64,000 bases of DNA, from contig CABZFF010000003.1 of the NCBI GenBank assembly GCA_902524945.1, positions 1-64,000 of the forward strand, in the 5' to 3' direction. Below the pieces are notes generated by a model. The model did not search any database. It was not told where the DNA came from and saw only the letters and a program-made list of their open reading frames with translations. Made by a program: the position numbers and the translations under genes. Shown in pieces: positions 10,193-21,784 of the stretch; positions within the stretch are counted from its first letter, which is position 1, and each line of letters starts with the position of its first letter. Origin of the DNA: an uncultured Pelagibacteraceae bacterium (lineage in GTDB: Bacteria; Pseudomonadota; Alphaproteobacteria; Pelagibacterales; Pelagibacteraceae).

Positions 10193-11406
10193 TATTTTAC
10201 CTTTTCAAAAACTAAAGTTGCATTTGTTCCACCAAAACCAAAACTATTAGACATTATAGCATTTAAATTGACACCTTTTTCAACTTTTGTAACAATCGGG
10301 TATTTTTTTGCTTCCTCATCTATATCATTTATATTTGCAGATGCAGCAATAAAATTATTTTTCATCATAATTAAACTATAAACTACCTCATGAACTGAAG
10401 TAGCACCTAAGGAGTGACCGGCAAGAGATTTGGTAGAGCTAATTTTAGGTTTGTAGTCGCTAAATACTTCTCCTACAGCTTTCAACTCTGTTATATCTCC
10501 AACAGGTGTTGATGTGCCATGTGTGTTTATATAATCAATTTTATTTTTTACGGTGCTCAAAGCCATCTTCATGCATCTTACAGCTCCCTCTCCAGAAGGA
10601 GCAACCATGTCATAACCATCTGAAGTAGCTCCGTACCCTGTTAGTTCTGCATATATTTTTGCACCTCTTGACTTAGCATGCTCATATTCTTCCAAAACTA
10701 AAACCCCACCACCTCCTGAGATAACGAAACCATCTCGAGTTTTGTCATATGGTCTAGAGGCTTTTTCAGGAGTATCGTTATATTTTGAAGATAAAGCAGT
10801 CATTGCATCAAACATCGCAGTCATCGCAAAATGAACTTCATCACTGCCACCTGCAAAAATAATTTTTTGTTTTCCTAGTTGAATTAATTCCATTGCATTA
10901 CCGATGCAATGTCCGCTAGTTGCACACGCTGAACTGATGGTATAGTTAACTCCTTTTATTTTAAAAGGTACTGCAAGAGTTGCTGAGGCTGTACTGGACA
11001 TTGTTCGTGGAACTACAAAAGGTCCCATTCTTTTTGGACTTTTTTCTCTTGTCTTGTCTGCTGCTAATATAACGTTTTCTATTGAAGGACCGCCAGATCC
11101 CATAATCATTCCAGTAGAAATACTGCTTACATCTTTTGCTTCAAGCCCGGAGTCTTTCACAGCTTCATTCATTGAAACATAATTATAAGCAGAGCCTGGC
11201 CCCATAAATCTTATAAATTTTCTATCTACATGATCTTCTAGTTTAATATTTGGTTTTCCGTGAACATGACTTTTTAAATTGTATTCTTTATATTCTTCAG
11301 CAAATGTAATACCTGATTTTGCATTTAGTAATGACTCATACACTTCATCTTGATTATTTCCTAAACAAGAAACTACCCCAATTCCAGTAATTACAACTCT
11401 TTTCAT
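10192..11406 (-). CDS. fabB: 3-oxoacyl-ACP synthase I (FabB)
   Basis: Condensing enzyme needed to elongate unsaturated acyl chains. The 404 residues have the KAS catalytic triad: C161 in [13 protein letters not shown]296 in [11 protein letters not shown] and H331 in [10 protein letters not shown]. The N-terminus [16 protein letters not shown] is typical. It overlaps fabA by 4 nt upstream and fabI by 1 nt downstream. The pairing with FabA supports FabB rather than FabF. The fabA-fabB-fabI order beside an Irr gene is known from many alphaproteobacteria. Confidence 0.95.
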   Translation of the reverse strand: MKRVVITGIGVVSCLGNNQDEVYESLLNAKSGITFAEEYKEYNLKSHVHGKPNIKLEDHVDRKFIRFMGPGSAYNYVSMNEAVKDSGLEAKDVSSISTGMIMGSGGPSIENVILAADKTREKSPKRMGPFVVPRTMSSTASATLAVPFKIKGVNYTISSACATSGHCIGNAMELIQLGKQKIIFAGGSDEVHFAMTAMFDAMTALSSKYNDTPEKASRPYDKTRDGFVISGGGGVLVLEEYEHAKSRGAKIYAELTGYGATSDGYDMVAPSGEGAVRCMKMALSTVKNKIDYINTHGTSTPVGDITELKAVGEVFSDYKPKISSTKSLAGHSLGATSVHEVVYSLIMMKNNFIAASANINDIDEEAKKYPIVTKVEKGVNLNAIMSNSFGFGGTNATLVFEKVK

Positions 11407-11906
11407 GATTTGAATAATCCTACCTTAAGATTTTCTGCAGTGTAAATGATTTTACTATCTGCACTTAAAATACCATTAGCTAATCCAACAGCTGTACCTT
11501 CTTTTTTAAGAATTCTTTTCATATTTATTTCATAGGTCGCCATTTTAATATTTTTTAATACTTCACCTGTGAATTTTACAGAATTTACCCCTAAAGCTCT
11601 ACCCTTTCCTGGCTCACCTATCCAGCCTAAATAAAATCCAACTAACTGCCACATAGCATCTAAACCAAGACAACCCGGCATAACTGGGTCCTTCTTAAAA
11701 TGGCAATCAAAAAACCATAGGTTGTCTTTAATATCAAGTTCCGCTTTAATAAAACCTTTTTGAAATTCACCTGTATCTTTTTTTATTTCTGTAATTCTAT
11801 CAAACATCAACATTGGAGGCAGTGGTAGCTTAGCATTTCCCTCACCAAATAGTTTCCCCTCTCCACACGAAATTAGTTCATCGTAATTGTAACTATTTTT
11901 TTGCAT
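11403..11906 (-). CDS. fabA: 3-hydroxydecanoyl-ACP dehydratase/isomerase FabA
   Basis: Bifunctional hot-dog-fold enzyme that dehydrates and isomerises the C10 intermediate and so starts unsaturated fatty acid synthesis. The 167 residues contain the active-site histidine H69 in [14 protein letters not shown] and aspartate D83 in [11 protein letters not shown], matching E. coli H70/D84. It is first in the minus-strand operon with fabB and fabI. A divergent 92-bp gap separates it from irr and holds an Irr-type box plus a weaker look-alike (11909-11925) just upstream of the fabA start. Confidence 0.96.
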   Translation of the reverse strand: MQKNSYNYDELISCGEGKLFGEGNAKLPLPPMLMFDRITEIKKDTGEFQKGFIKAELDIKDNLWFFDCHFKKDPVMPGCLGLDAMWQLVGFYLGWIGEPGKGRALGVNSVKFTGEVLKNIKMATYEINMKRILKKEGTAVGLANGILSADSKIIYTAENLKVGLFKS

Positions 11907-11957
11907 GATTTAGAATTGTTTTACTTGATTTAGCAAAAGTTTCATATATATTTTGTG

Positions 11958-11974
11958 TTTAGAATGATTATAAA
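11958..11974 (+). promoter_or_regulatory. Candidate Irr/PerR-type operator upstream of irr
   Basis: TTTAGAATGATTATAAA lies 24 bp before the irr start codon. It matches the box before katG at 16 of 17 bases. The left half TTTAGAA equals the half-site of the rhizobial iron control element (TTTAGAA-N3-TTCTAAA), and the centre resembles the Fur-family Per box TTATAATnATTATAA at 14 of 15 bases. This suggests autoregulation. Confidence 0.6.
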
Positions 11975-11998
11975 GTAGCTTAAAAAGTGAATTAAAAC

Positions 11999-12406
11999 GT
12001 GAAAAAAACAGATATTTTAAAAAAATTAAGATCTTCCGGGTTAAGACCGACTAAACAAAGAGTTGAAATAGCTAAATTTTTATTTGAAAGGGAAAAAACT
12101 TTCCATTTTACAGTTGAAAGTTTAAATAGACTTTTGACCAAAAAATCGGTTTCAAAAATTGCGCTAGCTACAATTTATAATACCGTCCACGCATTTAAAA
12201 CAGCCGGACACTTAAGTGAAGTTGAAGTAAGAGGAAACAAAACTTATTTTGATACAAATGTCTCAAACCATCACCACTTTTATGATAGTGAAACTTCGGA
12301 ATTAATTGACATAGATGCGAGTGATATAGTCATTCAAAAAATTCCAAAAGCTCCAAATGGTAAAAAAATTAAAAATGTTGAGGTATTTATAAATTTGAAA
12401 AATTGA
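11999..12406 (+). CDS. irr: Irr-like Fur-family transcriptional regulator
   Basis: Winged-helix regulator of iron, heme or peroxide response. The 135 residues show GLRPTKQRVEIAKFLF, the recognition helix ATIYNTVHAF, then GNKTYFDTNVSNHHHFYD with the HHH motif typical of alphaproteobacterial Irr, and no C-terminal CxxC zinc site. The start is GTG at 11999. It is divergent from fabA and sits next to katG, with matching boxes before both. PerR is the main alternative: it shares the HHH region and often controls katG. Irr seems more likely because the fab-irr order is conserved and the TYFDTN-HHH stretch fits. The metal or heme ligand cannot be settled from sequence alone. Confidence 0.82.
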   Translation: MKKTDILKKLRSSGLRPTKQRVEIAKFLFEREKTFHFTVESLNRLLTKKSVSKIALATIYNTVHAFKTAGHLSEVEVRGNKTYFDTNVSNHHHFYDSETSELIDIDASDIVIQKIPKAPNGKKIKNVEVFINLKN

Positions 12407-12428
12407 CAGTTTGTCGCTTGTTTTTCAC

Positions 12429-14625
<2,197 letters not shown>

Positions 14626-14626
14626 T

Positions 14627-15253
14627 ATGGAAATCGTCAAAACGCCAAATTTAGAAAAATTAAATCGAAATATAAAAGATGATTTTTATGTTGTTCCAAA
14701 TTTAAAATTCGATATTGATAAATTGAGAGCTGATTTGAATATAGTACTTAAAAAGAAGAAATTTAGTACATTAGGTATTAAAAATTTTGGAGCGATCTCT
14801 TTAAACCAAGTACCAGGCGATAAAAGTTCTACAGAGGGCCACAATGTAAGAGGTACGTACTGGACCATACCCGATGAAAAAGGTAAAGAAGTTGAGAGAG
14901 ATAAACCTATCGATGAGTCAAAATATACTGAATTAGTTTCTGAATTTAAAAGGACATATTTTGAAGAAGTTTATAATACTTTAAGGAAACACTTTAAACT
15001 TGGAAGAGTAAGAATATTATTAAAAGAACCTAGATCTACTCTTAGCTGGCATAGAGATCCAGAACCAAGACTTCATATTCCTATAATCACAAATAAAGGT
15101 TGTAGAATGGTAATTGAAGAAGTTTGTAGACATATGCCGGCAGATGGATCAGTTACGATTACTAATAATACAAAATATCATAATTTTTTTAATGGAGGGG
15201 AACAAAATAGAATACACTTAGTAGCTTGTGTATTAGAAAATCCTTTTATTTAA
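14627..15253 (+). CDS. Aspartyl/asparaginyl beta-hydroxylase-like Fe(II)/2-oxoglutarate oxygenase
   Basis: The 208 residues resemble the Asp/Asn beta-hydroxylase cupin family. STLSWHRDPEPRLHIPI carries likely iron ligands H142 and D144, and KYHNFFNGGEQNRIHLV carries H185 and the 2-oxoglutarate-binding R195. A variable helical N-terminal part (about 1-95) precedes the core. The substrate is unknown. The gene starts 1 nt after katG and ends directly before the DUF2061 gene, so the three are probably co-transcribed. Since it is an Fe(II) enzyme under a presumed iron- or peroxide-responsive regulator, a role in oxidative or iron adaptation is a reasonable inference but is not shown. Confidence 0.7.
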   Translation: MEIVKTPNLEKLNRNIKDDFYVVPNLKFDIDKLRADLNIVLKKKKFSTLGIKNFGAISLNQVPGDKSSTEGHNVRGTYWTIPDEKGKEVERDKPIDESKYTELVSEFKRTYFEEVYNTLRKHFKLGRVRILLKEPRSTLSWHRDPEPRLHIPIITNKGCRMVIEEVCRHMPADGSVTITNNTKYHNFFNGGEQNRIHLVACVLENPFI

Positions 15254-15496
15254 ATGACAGAATTTACTCACGGAATCTTTTCAGCCTCAAAAACTATATA
15301 TGAGAATAATAAAGGTTCTATATTAAGAACAATAATTTATACAATTGGTCATTTCGTTATTGCCATATCAGTTTTGATGTTAATAGCAGATGTGTCTTTT
15401 ATGGTGGCTCTCACTGATGCAATTGTAGAACCATTAGCTAACGCAATTTGGTATTTCGTTCTAGATAAAATTTGGACAGCTAAGTACAAGAAATAG
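15254..15496 (+). CDS. DUF2061 small membrane protein
   Basis: An 80-residue protein with two hydrophobic segments (about 22-47 and 50-68), a short basic N-terminal stretch and the DUF2061-like ending YFVLDKIWTAKYKK. It starts immediately after the oxygenase stop. DUF2061 proteins are small predicted inner-membrane proteins of unknown function. It is the last gene of the presumed katG operon and ends 1 nt before the convergent SH3 gene. Confidence 0.7.
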   Translation: MTEFTHGIFSASKTIYENNKGSILRTIIYTIGHFVIAISVLMLIADVSFMVALTDAIVEPLANAIWYFVLDKIWTAKYKK

Positions 15497-15497
15497 T

Positions 15498-15941
15498 TTA
15501 TAATAGACCCCACAAAACATCTTTTTTAACCCAACCTTTATATTTCTCTACACTTATTTTACACCAGTCATTTTTGCATTTATGAATCTTGCATAATCTA
15601 CCTTTTTTAATAACAGCAAAAGGCTTGGAATAAATAGAAGGTTTATTAAAAATTAATTGATCGTCTTCAATTGTGATTGCCGCTTTTTTTTTTGATAATT
15701 GTGAAATATGAATCCAACCAGTATTATTTTCATGATCTCTTATTTTTCTAAAATTTTCAAATTTATCTTGAATTAAAACAGGTAAAAATTTTTTTTTATA
15801 AAATAATTTGATAGGATATTCGAAAGATGGCCCTTGTCTAAGATTTACTTTGTCATTTCTCAACGTTAAAAAGTATTCATTTGCGAAAAGATTTTGGAAT
15901 GAAAAACAAAAAAAAAAAGCTATATAAATAATTTTTAACAT
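15498..15941 (-). CDS. Secreted SH3-domain protein
   Basis: The 147 residues start with a signal peptide (hydrophobic core about 3-17, likely cleavage after LFA-N near residue 21). Two bacterial SH3-like repeats follow: VNLRQGPSFEYPIK near 32-45 with GWIHISQL, and a second ending in GWVKKDVLWGLL. Four cysteines lie between about 13 and 126; the C-x4-C-x4-C cluster near 116-126 could bind metal or form disulfides. Such proteins often bind the cell wall. It overlaps the ThiF-like gene by 7 nt, so it is probably co-expressed, with no obvious functional link. Confidence 0.75.
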   Translation of the reverse strand: MLKIIYIAFFFCFSFQNLFANEYFLTLRNDKVNLRQGPSFEYPIKLFYKKKFLPVLIQDKFENFRKIRDHENNTGWIHISQLSKKKAAITIEDDQLIFNKPSIYSKPFAVIKKGRLCKIHKCKNDWCKISVEKYKGWVKKDVLWGLL

Positions 15942-16678
15942 TTGTTTTTACATTTAGGATTGAGCGATAATTTTACTTTTCTTAAATTTATTTTAATTGA
16001 ATTAAAAATCATCATCTGGTTATCTAAACCATTCTTTAACCCTAAAATTGATTTTAAAACTTCATTAGCTTGTAGTGATCCCAAAACCCCAGCTACTGGT
16101 GAGAAAATCCCATCTGTCTCACAATTTTTTTCTAAAACAGGCTTATCTGGCATAAAGCATCTATAACAAGATGTTTTTTTTTTAAAATTAAATTTATATA
16201 AATGACCATCAAATTTACTGATTGCTGCAGAGATGAGTATTTTTTTCATTTTTTTACATTCATCATTAATCAAGTACCTTGTCTCAAAGTTATCAGTTCC
16301 ATCACAAATTATTTCAAAATTTTTTATTGTTGATTTAATATTCTTTAGAGTTATTTTTTTTTTAAAAGTTTTAATTTTAATTTCTTTATTTATTCTATAA
16401 ATACTAGATTTAGCCTTATCGACTTTGTACTTACCTATATCATTGGTAGTAAATAAAGTCTGTCTATTTAAATTACTTATTTCAATTTTATCTGGATCTA
16501 CAATTCCTATCGTTCCAACCCCAGATGCTGCTAAGTACGTCAAAAGGGGACAACCCAAACCTCCAATACCGATTATTAGTACTTTAGCGTTAATTATTTT
16601 TTTTTGTCCAGATACTCCAACATTTTTAAGAATAATTTGTTTTTCAAACCTTTTAAAATCTTTAAACCCTAATTGCAT
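15935..16678 (-). CDS. ThiF/MoeB/HesA-family adenylyltransferase
   Basis: E1-like enzyme that adenylates the C-terminal glycine of a ThiS- or MoaD-type carrier protein. The 247 residues have the nucleotide-binding GIGGLGCPLLTYLAASGVG (about 34-52), IVDPDKIEISNLNRQTLF with the adenylation residues, and a zinc-type CxxC pair (CYRCFMPD near 170) with KCKNKC at the end. There is no C-terminal rhodanese domain. No thiamine or molybdopterin genes are nearby, so it cannot be named ThiF or MoeB. It lies 3 nt after dut in the coaBC-dut transcript. Confidence 0.85.
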   Translation of the reverse strand: MQLGFKDFKRFEKQIILKNVGVSGQKKIINAKVLIIGIGGLGCPLLTYLAASGVGTIGIVDPDKIEISNLNRQTLFTTNDIGKYKVDKAKSSIYRINKEIKIKTFKKKITLKNIKSTIKNFEIICDGTDNFETRYLINDECKKMKKILISAAISKFDGHLYKFNFKKKTSCYRCFMPDKPVLEKNCETDGIFSPVAGVLGSLQANEVLKSILGLKNGLDNQMMIFNSIKINLRKVKLSLNPKCKNKC

Positions 16679-16681
16679 ATA

Positions 16682-17122
16682 TTATTTCAAACCAGTAGAT
16701 CCAAAGCCACCAATACCTCTGCCTGTATCATCCAGGTTATCTACTTCCTTAAACTTAGCTTGAACTATAGGGCATAATACCATTTGAGCAATGCGTGTGC
16801 CTCTCTTAACAACAAAAGTCTTATTACTCAAGTTTATTAATATCACTTTTAATTCACCTCTATAATCAGCGTCTATTGTCCCGGGTGAATTAAGAACTGA
16901 TATTTGACTTTTAGCAGCTAATCCTGATCTTGATCTAATTTGTATTTCAAAATTTTTAGGTATAGACACTGATATACCAGTTGGAATTATTGATGTTTTT
17001 CCTGGTTCTAATTCTATCTGTTTTTCAATATTAGCTGAAAGATCCATTCCTGATGAACCATTAGTCTCGTATTTAGGTAGCTCAATATTTTTTGATAGTC
17101 TTTTAATTAAAACTTCTGTCAT
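16682..17122 (-). CDS. dut: dUTP diphosphatase
   Basis: Hydrolyses dUTP to dUMP, keeping uracil out of DNA and feeding dTMP synthesis. The 146 residues show all five trimeric dUTPase motifs: GSSGMDLSA, RSGLAAKS, the catalytic-Asp motif PGTIDADYRGE, GTRIAQMVL, and the C-terminal GRGIGGFGSTG lid. The start overlaps the end of coaBC by 20 nt. The coaBC-dut pairing is common in alphaproteobacteria. Confidence 0.96.
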   Translation of the reverse strand: MTEVLIKRLSKNIELPKYETNGSSGMDLSANIEKQIELEPGKTSIIPTGISVSIPKNFEIQIRSRSGLAAKSQISVLNSPGTIDADYRGELKVILINLSNKTFVVKRGTRIAQMVLCPIVQAKFKEVDNLDDTGRGIGGFGSTGLK

Positions 17123-18332
17123 TGATTAAAAGTTTATCTAAGACTATTTCTGCTATTACATTGGCTATAAAACTTTTTTTACTTTTTTTAATATTTTTTA
17201 TTTTTCCTGAATTATCAATTATCGAAACTCTATTATAATTTGAATTAAGTCCGCTATCTTTTTTAGAAACATCATTAACAACTATAAGATCACAATTTTT
17301 TTCTCTTAATTTAGAAAAAGCATTTTTACTCAAATTTTCAGTTTCGGCTGCAAAACCGATTACTAAGCTTGGTCTATGTTTATTATTCTTACCTAGAAAT
17401 TCAACAATATCTCTATTTTTCTCTAATTCAATTAATTTTGATTTCATATTGTCTTTTTTGATTTTAGACTTACTTTTTTTAATTGGCTTGAAGTCTGCTA
17501 CAGCAGCTGCACATATTGCAATATCTACTGGCAAACATTTTTTTACCGCCTCAAACATCTCATCTGCTGTGATTATTTTTTTTGTTTTAATATTTTTTCT
17601 AGAAAAAAGATTTGATGGTCCCGTAATTAAGGTTGTTTTTATACCCAACCTACTTAATGCTTCAGCTATTTCAAATCCTTGCTTACCACTTGACTCGTTT
17701 GAAATATACCTTACTGGATCCAAGTACTCCCTTGTTGGCCCAGCTGTTACTAAGGCTTTTAGATTTTTTCCTTTGATAATATTTTTTTTATTAAAATATT
17801 TTTCAATAAAGGAGTATATTTGTCTTGGGCTTGACATTTTGCCCTCTCCATATTCTCCACAGGCCATCTCACCTTTTTCGGGTCCTAAAAAAAGATAGCC
17901 ATAATCCTTTAAATTTTTTACATTTTGTTGTGTTGCTTTGTGTATCCACATTCTCACGTTCATTGCAGGAACTAATAAAATATCTTTATTTGATGCTAAA
18001 ATTACTGTTGTCGCTAAATCTTCTGCTTTTCCAAGGCTTAACTTTGTCATAAAATTTGCAGTTGTAGGTAATACAATTATTAAGTCGGCCCATCTAGACA
18101 ATGCAATATGATCTATTTCCACCTCAGAGTCCTCGTCAAAAATATTTTCAAAAGTCTTAGTTCTTGTTAGAGTAGAAACAGATAGAGGAGTAACAAATTC
18201 TTTACCACTTTTAGTTAGTATAGTTTTTACTTCATTACCGTTTTTTTTAAGCAATCTTATCAAGTCTAAAGACTTATAGGCAGCAATACCACCACCAATA
18301 ATTATAAGGATTTTTTTATTTTTTAAAGTCAT
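17103..18332 (-). CDS. coaBC: Bifunctional phosphopantothenoylcysteine decarboxylase/synthetase
   Basis: Two consecutive coenzyme A steps: ligation of cysteine to phosphopantothenate (CoaB) and decarboxylation (CoaC). The 409 residues begin with the flavoprotein CoaC domain (GGGIAAYKSLDLIRLL; PAMNVRMW with the active-site Asn; MACGEYGEGKM with the catalytic Cys). The CoaB domain follows from about 190 (TAGPTREYLDPVRYISNESSG) with the lysine-rich KSKIKKDN segment. It lies 6 nt after ubiB and overlaps dut. Confidence 0.95.
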   Translation of the reverse strand: MTLKNKKILIIIGGGIAAYKSLDLIRLLKKNGNEVKTILTKSGKEFVTPLSVSTLTRTKTFENIFDEDSEVEIDHIALSRWADLIIVLPTTANFMTKLSLGKAEDLATTVILASNKDILLVPAMNVRMWIHKATQQNVKNLKDYGYLFLGPEKGEMACGEYGEGKMSSPRQIYSFIEKYFNKKNIIKGKNLKALVTAGPTREYLDPVRYISNESSGKQGFEIAEALSRLGIKTTLITGPSNLFSRKNIKTKKIITADEMFEAVKKCLPVDIAICAAAVADFKPIKKSKSKIKKDNMKSKLIELEKNRDIVEFLGKNNKHRPSLVIGFAAETENLSKNAFSKLREKNCDLIVVNDVSKKDSGLNSNYNRVSIIDNSGKIKNIKKSKKSFIANVIAEIVLDKLLINDRSFN

Positions 18333-18338
18333 ATATAA

Positions 18339-19904
18339 TTAAAATACTAATAGAAAGACAATTACAACACCAAAAAAACTAATAACTATATTATTTCTAA
18401 AGTTTTTAATCTTCATTTGCTCTAATTCTAAATTTTTATTTGCTCCAATAGCTAAATTCAAATTTCCATCAGCCATTAACTTTAGAGCATAATCAGCTCT
18501 ATCCATTAATTCTGGAAGATCCGGTATTCTTTTTAGAATTTCAGATGAAGTATTGATTGCTGTATCGATAGTAGATTTTGGACTTTTAACATTTTTTAGC
18601 CAATCTTCTAGAACTGGTTTAGATACCTCCCAAATATTAGTTTCGGGGTATAGTCTTCTTGCAACCCCTTCAACTACCACCATTGTTTTCTGTAATAACA
18701 GAAGCGGGGGCTGAGTAGGCATATTAAACTTCTCGGTGATCTCAAATAATTGTGCCAATAGATTTCCACCAGAAATATCTTTAATAGATTGTCCAAATAT
18801 AGGTTCTCCAACAGATCTTAAGGCCTGAGCAAATTCTTCTTTTGATGCATCCTTTGGCACAAGGCCAGCTTGAAAATGAACTTCAGCAACCTTAACGTAA
18901 TCTCTTTTTATAAAACCATATAAAATTTCAGCTAAAAATTTTCTATTATTTTTATCTAAGCGCCCCATAATACCAAAGTCTACTGGGATTATATTTCCTT
19001 TGGGATCTACAAATAAATTTCCTTGATGCATATCACCATGAAAAAAGCCATCTCTAACAGCTTGTGTTAAAAATAATTGTATTAAGTTTTCTGCTAGTTT
19101 CTTAAGATCTACTCCTAGGTCATTAATTTTTTGTATTTCACGTATAGAAACGCCTTCGACTTTGTCTAAGGTTAATATTTTTTTTGTTGTGTAATTCCAA
19201 TAAATTTTGGGTACGATAAACCCTCGGTCATTTTTGGTATTTTCATAAAGCTCATTAGCTGCAGCAGCTTCAAATCTTAAATCCATTTCTATATTAGTTA
19301 TTTCTCTCAACAAATGGACAACTTCAACTAATTTCAATCTCTTTGCTTTTGTAATAGTACTTTCAACTATATAAGCAAACAACATTAGTGCATCTAATTC
19401 TTCATTGAATAATTTTTCTATATCAGGTCTTAATATTTTGATCGCTACTTGTTTTTCTTGCTCTTCATGCTTAATCTTGGCAAAATGTACTTGAGCTATA
19501 GATGCTGCTGCTATTGGTTCGCTTAATTCTTGAATATCTCTAAAATAATTCTCTCCGATTTCTTTTTTAATAATTTTTTTTGCATCGTGTAGATCAAAAG
19601 CAGGAACTTTGTCCTGTAATTTTTCAAGAGATTTTGCAAGCTCTTCGCCAATGATATCTGGCCTTGTAGCTAGAAACTGACCTAATTTTATAAAAGTCGT
19701 TCCCATTCCCTGAAGCGCAATGCAAAGCTTCTCACCAGATGACTTTTGACTATTCTGTAGATTTGGGTTTGCACCAATCGAAATAAAATTAAAAAACAAA
19801 TTTATAATTGTCGGTAATTGATGAATCTCATTTATTGTGGCTACTGCTCCAGAGGTAGAAAATTTTCTAGCTATTTGGAATAATTTAAAAACTCTTTTTA
19901 ACAT
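18339..19904 (-). CDS. ubiB: Ubiquinone biosynthesis atypical kinase UbiB
   Basis: ABC1/ADCK-type atypical kinase/ATPase that supports ubiquinone synthesis at the membrane. Visible in the 521 residues: the KxGQ motif (FIKLGQFLATRPDI near 72), the alanine-rich loop AAASIAQVHFA, the ATP lysine in VAIKILRP, the catalytic FFHGDMHQGNLFVD and IPVDFG, and a C-terminal hydrophobic segment after about 500. It directly follows ubiE, as in most proteobacteria. Confidence 0.95.
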   Translation of the reverse strand: MLKRVFKLFQIARKFSTSGAVATINEIHQLPTIINLFFNFISIGANPNLQNSQKSSGEKLCIALQGMGTTFIKLGQFLATRPDIIGEELAKSLEKLQDKVPAFDLHDAKKIIKKEIGENYFRDIQELSEPIAAASIAQVHFAKIKHEEQEKQVAIKILRPDIEKLFNEELDALMLFAYIVESTITKAKRLKLVEVVHLLREITNIEMDLRFEAAAANELYENTKNDRGFIVPKIYWNYTTKKILTLDKVEGVSIREIQKINDLGVDLKKLAENLIQLFLTQAVRDGFFHGDMHQGNLFVDPKGNIIPVDFGIMGRLDKNNRKFLAEILYGFIKRDYVKVAEVHFQAGLVPKDASKEEFAQALRSVGEPIFGQSIKDISGGNLLAQLFEITEKFNMPTQPPLLLLQKTMVVVEGVARRLYPETNIWEVSKPVLEDWLKNVKSPKSTIDTAINTSSEILKRIPDLPELMDRADYALKLMADGNLNLAIGANKNLELEQMKIKNFRNNIVISFFGVVIVFLLVF

Positions 19905-20609
19905 CTAAATTTTCCAACCCGAGTGAATTGCCGATATTCCATTAGAAACATTTCTATATTCTACATTGGAAAAACCGTTATCTAAAATTAATTCAACTAA
20001 TTGTTCTTGATCATAAAATTCCTCAATACTTTTAATCAAATATTTATAAGGTTTATCTGAACCAACTATTAACTTACCAATTAGCGGTATAGTTTTTGAA
20101 TACTGCTTATAAAGATAATTCAACAACTCATTATCAATTTTCGAAAATTCTAGGCACATAAAACGACCCCCTGGCTTTAATACTCGAAAAGCTTCTTTCA
20201 AAACGGTATTAATATCTGAAACATTTCTTATTCCGTAGCTTATAGAGTAATAGTCGAAAGTGTTATCTTTAGTTGGTATTTTTTCAGCTGGAGCATTTAT
20301 CCATTTAATATTTTTATATTTTTTCAACTTTTTTTTACCTTGATTTAACATTTGAATGTTAGGTTCAATACAAGTAATTTTTCCAGAATTTTTAGTTTCA
20401 TTTGAAAAAAGTTTTGCAATATCTCCAGTTCCTGAAGCAACGTCAATAAGTTTTGTTTCAGGCTGCGGACTCATCCAGTCAATAAATTTTTCTTTCCAAG
20501 TTCTGTGTACCCCAAGTGACATTATATCATTCATTAAATCATATTTATTATGAACGTCCGAAAATACAGAATTGACTAATTTATTTTTATCTTGAATAGT
20601 ACTGTTCAT
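19905..20609 (-). CDS. ubiE: Ubiquinone/menaquinone C-methyltransferase UbiE
   Basis: SAM-dependent C-methylation in quinone synthesis. The 234 residues contain KYDLMNDIMSLGVHRTWK, the SAM-binding motif IDVASGTGDIAKLF and YGIRNVSDINTVLKEAFRVLKPGG, all characteristic of UbiE/COQ5. It is first in the ubiE-ubiB-coaBC-dut-thiF-like-SH3 run. Only 11 bp separate its start from the divergent mutM, so its promoter must overlap mutM coding sequence. Confidence 0.95.
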   Translation of the reverse strand: MNSTIQDKNKLVNSVFSDVHNKYDLMNDIMSLGVHRTWKEKFIDWMSPQPETKLIDVASGTGDIAKLFSNETKNSGKITCIEPNIQMLNQGKKKLKKYKNIKWINAPAEKIPTKDNTFDYYSISYGIRNVSDINTVLKEAFRVLKPGGRFMCLEFSKIDNELLNYLYKQYSKTIPLIGKLIVGSDKPYKYLIKSIEEFYDQEQLVELILDNGFSNVEYRNVSNGISAIHSGWKI

Positions 20610-20620
20610 AATAGAATTAT

Positions 20621-21487
20621 ATGCCAGAATTACCAGAAGTTGAAGTTGTTAAAAGGTCTCTTAAAAAAAAAATCCAAAATTTTTTAATAAGAAAAGTAAG
20701 GGTCAATGATAGCAAACTGAGATACCCTGTTACAAATAAAGATATGTCCAGGATAGTTGGTCTTAAGATAAAAACAATTAAAAGAAGGTCAAAATATCTT
20801 TTAATTTTTTTTAATAAACCAATCGTAATGCTTACTCATTTAGGAATGACAGGTAAATTTTTTTTTATAAAAAATAAAAGAAAATTTAGAACAAGTTTTT
20901 ACTATGAATTAAATAATAAAAAAGATAATAAACATGATCGTATAATTTTTTATTTATCAAACAAACAAAAGCTAGTTTACAATGATGTTCGTAAATTCGG
21001 ATTTATAAAACTTCTGGATCTCAAAAATTATCATAAAAATTCACATATAAAAAGTTTAGGGCCAGAGCCTTTAGGCACAAAGTTTCATTTCAATTATTTT
21101 AAGAAATACACAAAAAATAAAAAAAGAAATATTAAAAGTATACTTATGGATCAAAAATTTATCGCTGGTCTGGGCAACATTTATGTTAACGAGATACTTT
21201 TTCTTAGTAAAGTTCACCCGAGTCGAGAAGTCAAAAATCTTAAAAACTTTGAAATAAAAAAAATTATTAAAATTACTAAAAAGATTTTAACTTATTCGAT
21301 AAAATCAGGAGGTTCTTCCATAAAGGACTTTTCTAGTATTGATGGAATAAAAGGATTTTTTCAGGAAAAATTTAATGTGTATGGTAAGAGCGGTTCTATT
21401 TGTTCTAATACAGATTGTAATAAGAAAATAATCAGGTTAGTTATCTCTAATCGAGCATCTTTTTATTGTTCCGATTGTCAAAAATAA
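20621..21487 (+). CDS. mutM: Formamidopyrimidine-DNA glycosylase MutM (Fpg)
   Basis: Base-excision repair enzyme removing 8-oxoguanine and formamidopyrimidines. The N-terminus MPELPEVEVVKRSL carries the catalytic Pro2 and Glu3. LTHLGMTGKF follows, then the helix-two-turn-helix segment DQKFIAGLGNIYVNEILF near 177, and the C-terminal zinc finger C-x4-C-x16-C-x2-C with NRASFYCSDCQ. Total 288 residues. It is divergent from ubiE across 11 bp and followed by rpsT. Confidence 0.96.
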   Translation: MPELPEVEVVKRSLKKKIQNFLIRKVRVNDSKLRYPVTNKDMSRIVGLKIKTIKRRSKYLLIFFNKPIVMLTHLGMTGKFFFIKNKRKFRTSFYYELNNKKDNKHDRIIFYLSNKQKLVYNDVRKFGFIKLLDLKNYHKNSHIKSLGPEPLGTKFHFNYFKKYTKNKKRNIKSILMDQKFIAGLGNIYVNEILFLSKVHPSREVKNLKNFEIKKIIKITKKILTYSIKSGGSSIKDFSSIDGIKGFFQEKFNVYGKSGSICSNTDCNKKIIRLVISNRASFYCSDCQK

Positions 21488-21529
21488 TAAAGTTGACCGG
21501 TATAATTGCGACATATATACAATTTAAAA

Positions 21530-21784
21530 ATGCCTAACACTAAATCTGCGATTAGAAGAGTAAGAAGAGTTAAAAAACAAACTCAAATAAATAGAATTAG
21601 AAAAAGTAAGTACAAAAATGCAATAAAACAAATGGATTTACTTTTAAAATCTAAAGATGAAGATAAAGCAAAAAAGAATTTTTCCAAATTTCAATCAATT
21701 CTAATGCAGGTTGCTAGGTCTGGCGTAATAAATAAAAAAACTGCTGCTAGAAAAATTTCTAGAGTTTCTAAGAAGATAAAATAA
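21530..21784 (+). CDS. rpsT: Ribosomal protein S20
   Basis: 16S-binding 30S protein. The ATG at 21530 gives 84 residues starting MPNTKSAIRRVRRVKKQ, matching the usual MANxxSAxKR start; an upstream in-frame TTG at 21506 would add eight residues and is unlikely. The rest is a highly basic three-helix bundle. A TATAAT at 21501-21506 is the likely -10, with TTGTCA (21475-21480, 20-bp spacing) a weak -35 inside mutM. rpsT upstream of dnaA is a frequent alphaproteobacterial arrangement. Confidence 0.95.
   Translation: MPNTKSAIRRVRRVKKQTQINRIRKSKYKNAIKQMDLLLKSKDEDKAKKNFSKFQSILMQVARSGVINKKTAARKISRVSKKIK

Noticed and set aside
21493-21506. TTGAC close to TATAAT before rpsT (TTGACCGGTATAAT), with a similar TTGACAATATAAT before chvI
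   Set aside because: The two hexamers are only 2-3 bp apart, so they cannot be a -35/-10 pair; only the TATAAT is usable as a -10. Two copies are too few to call a motif.
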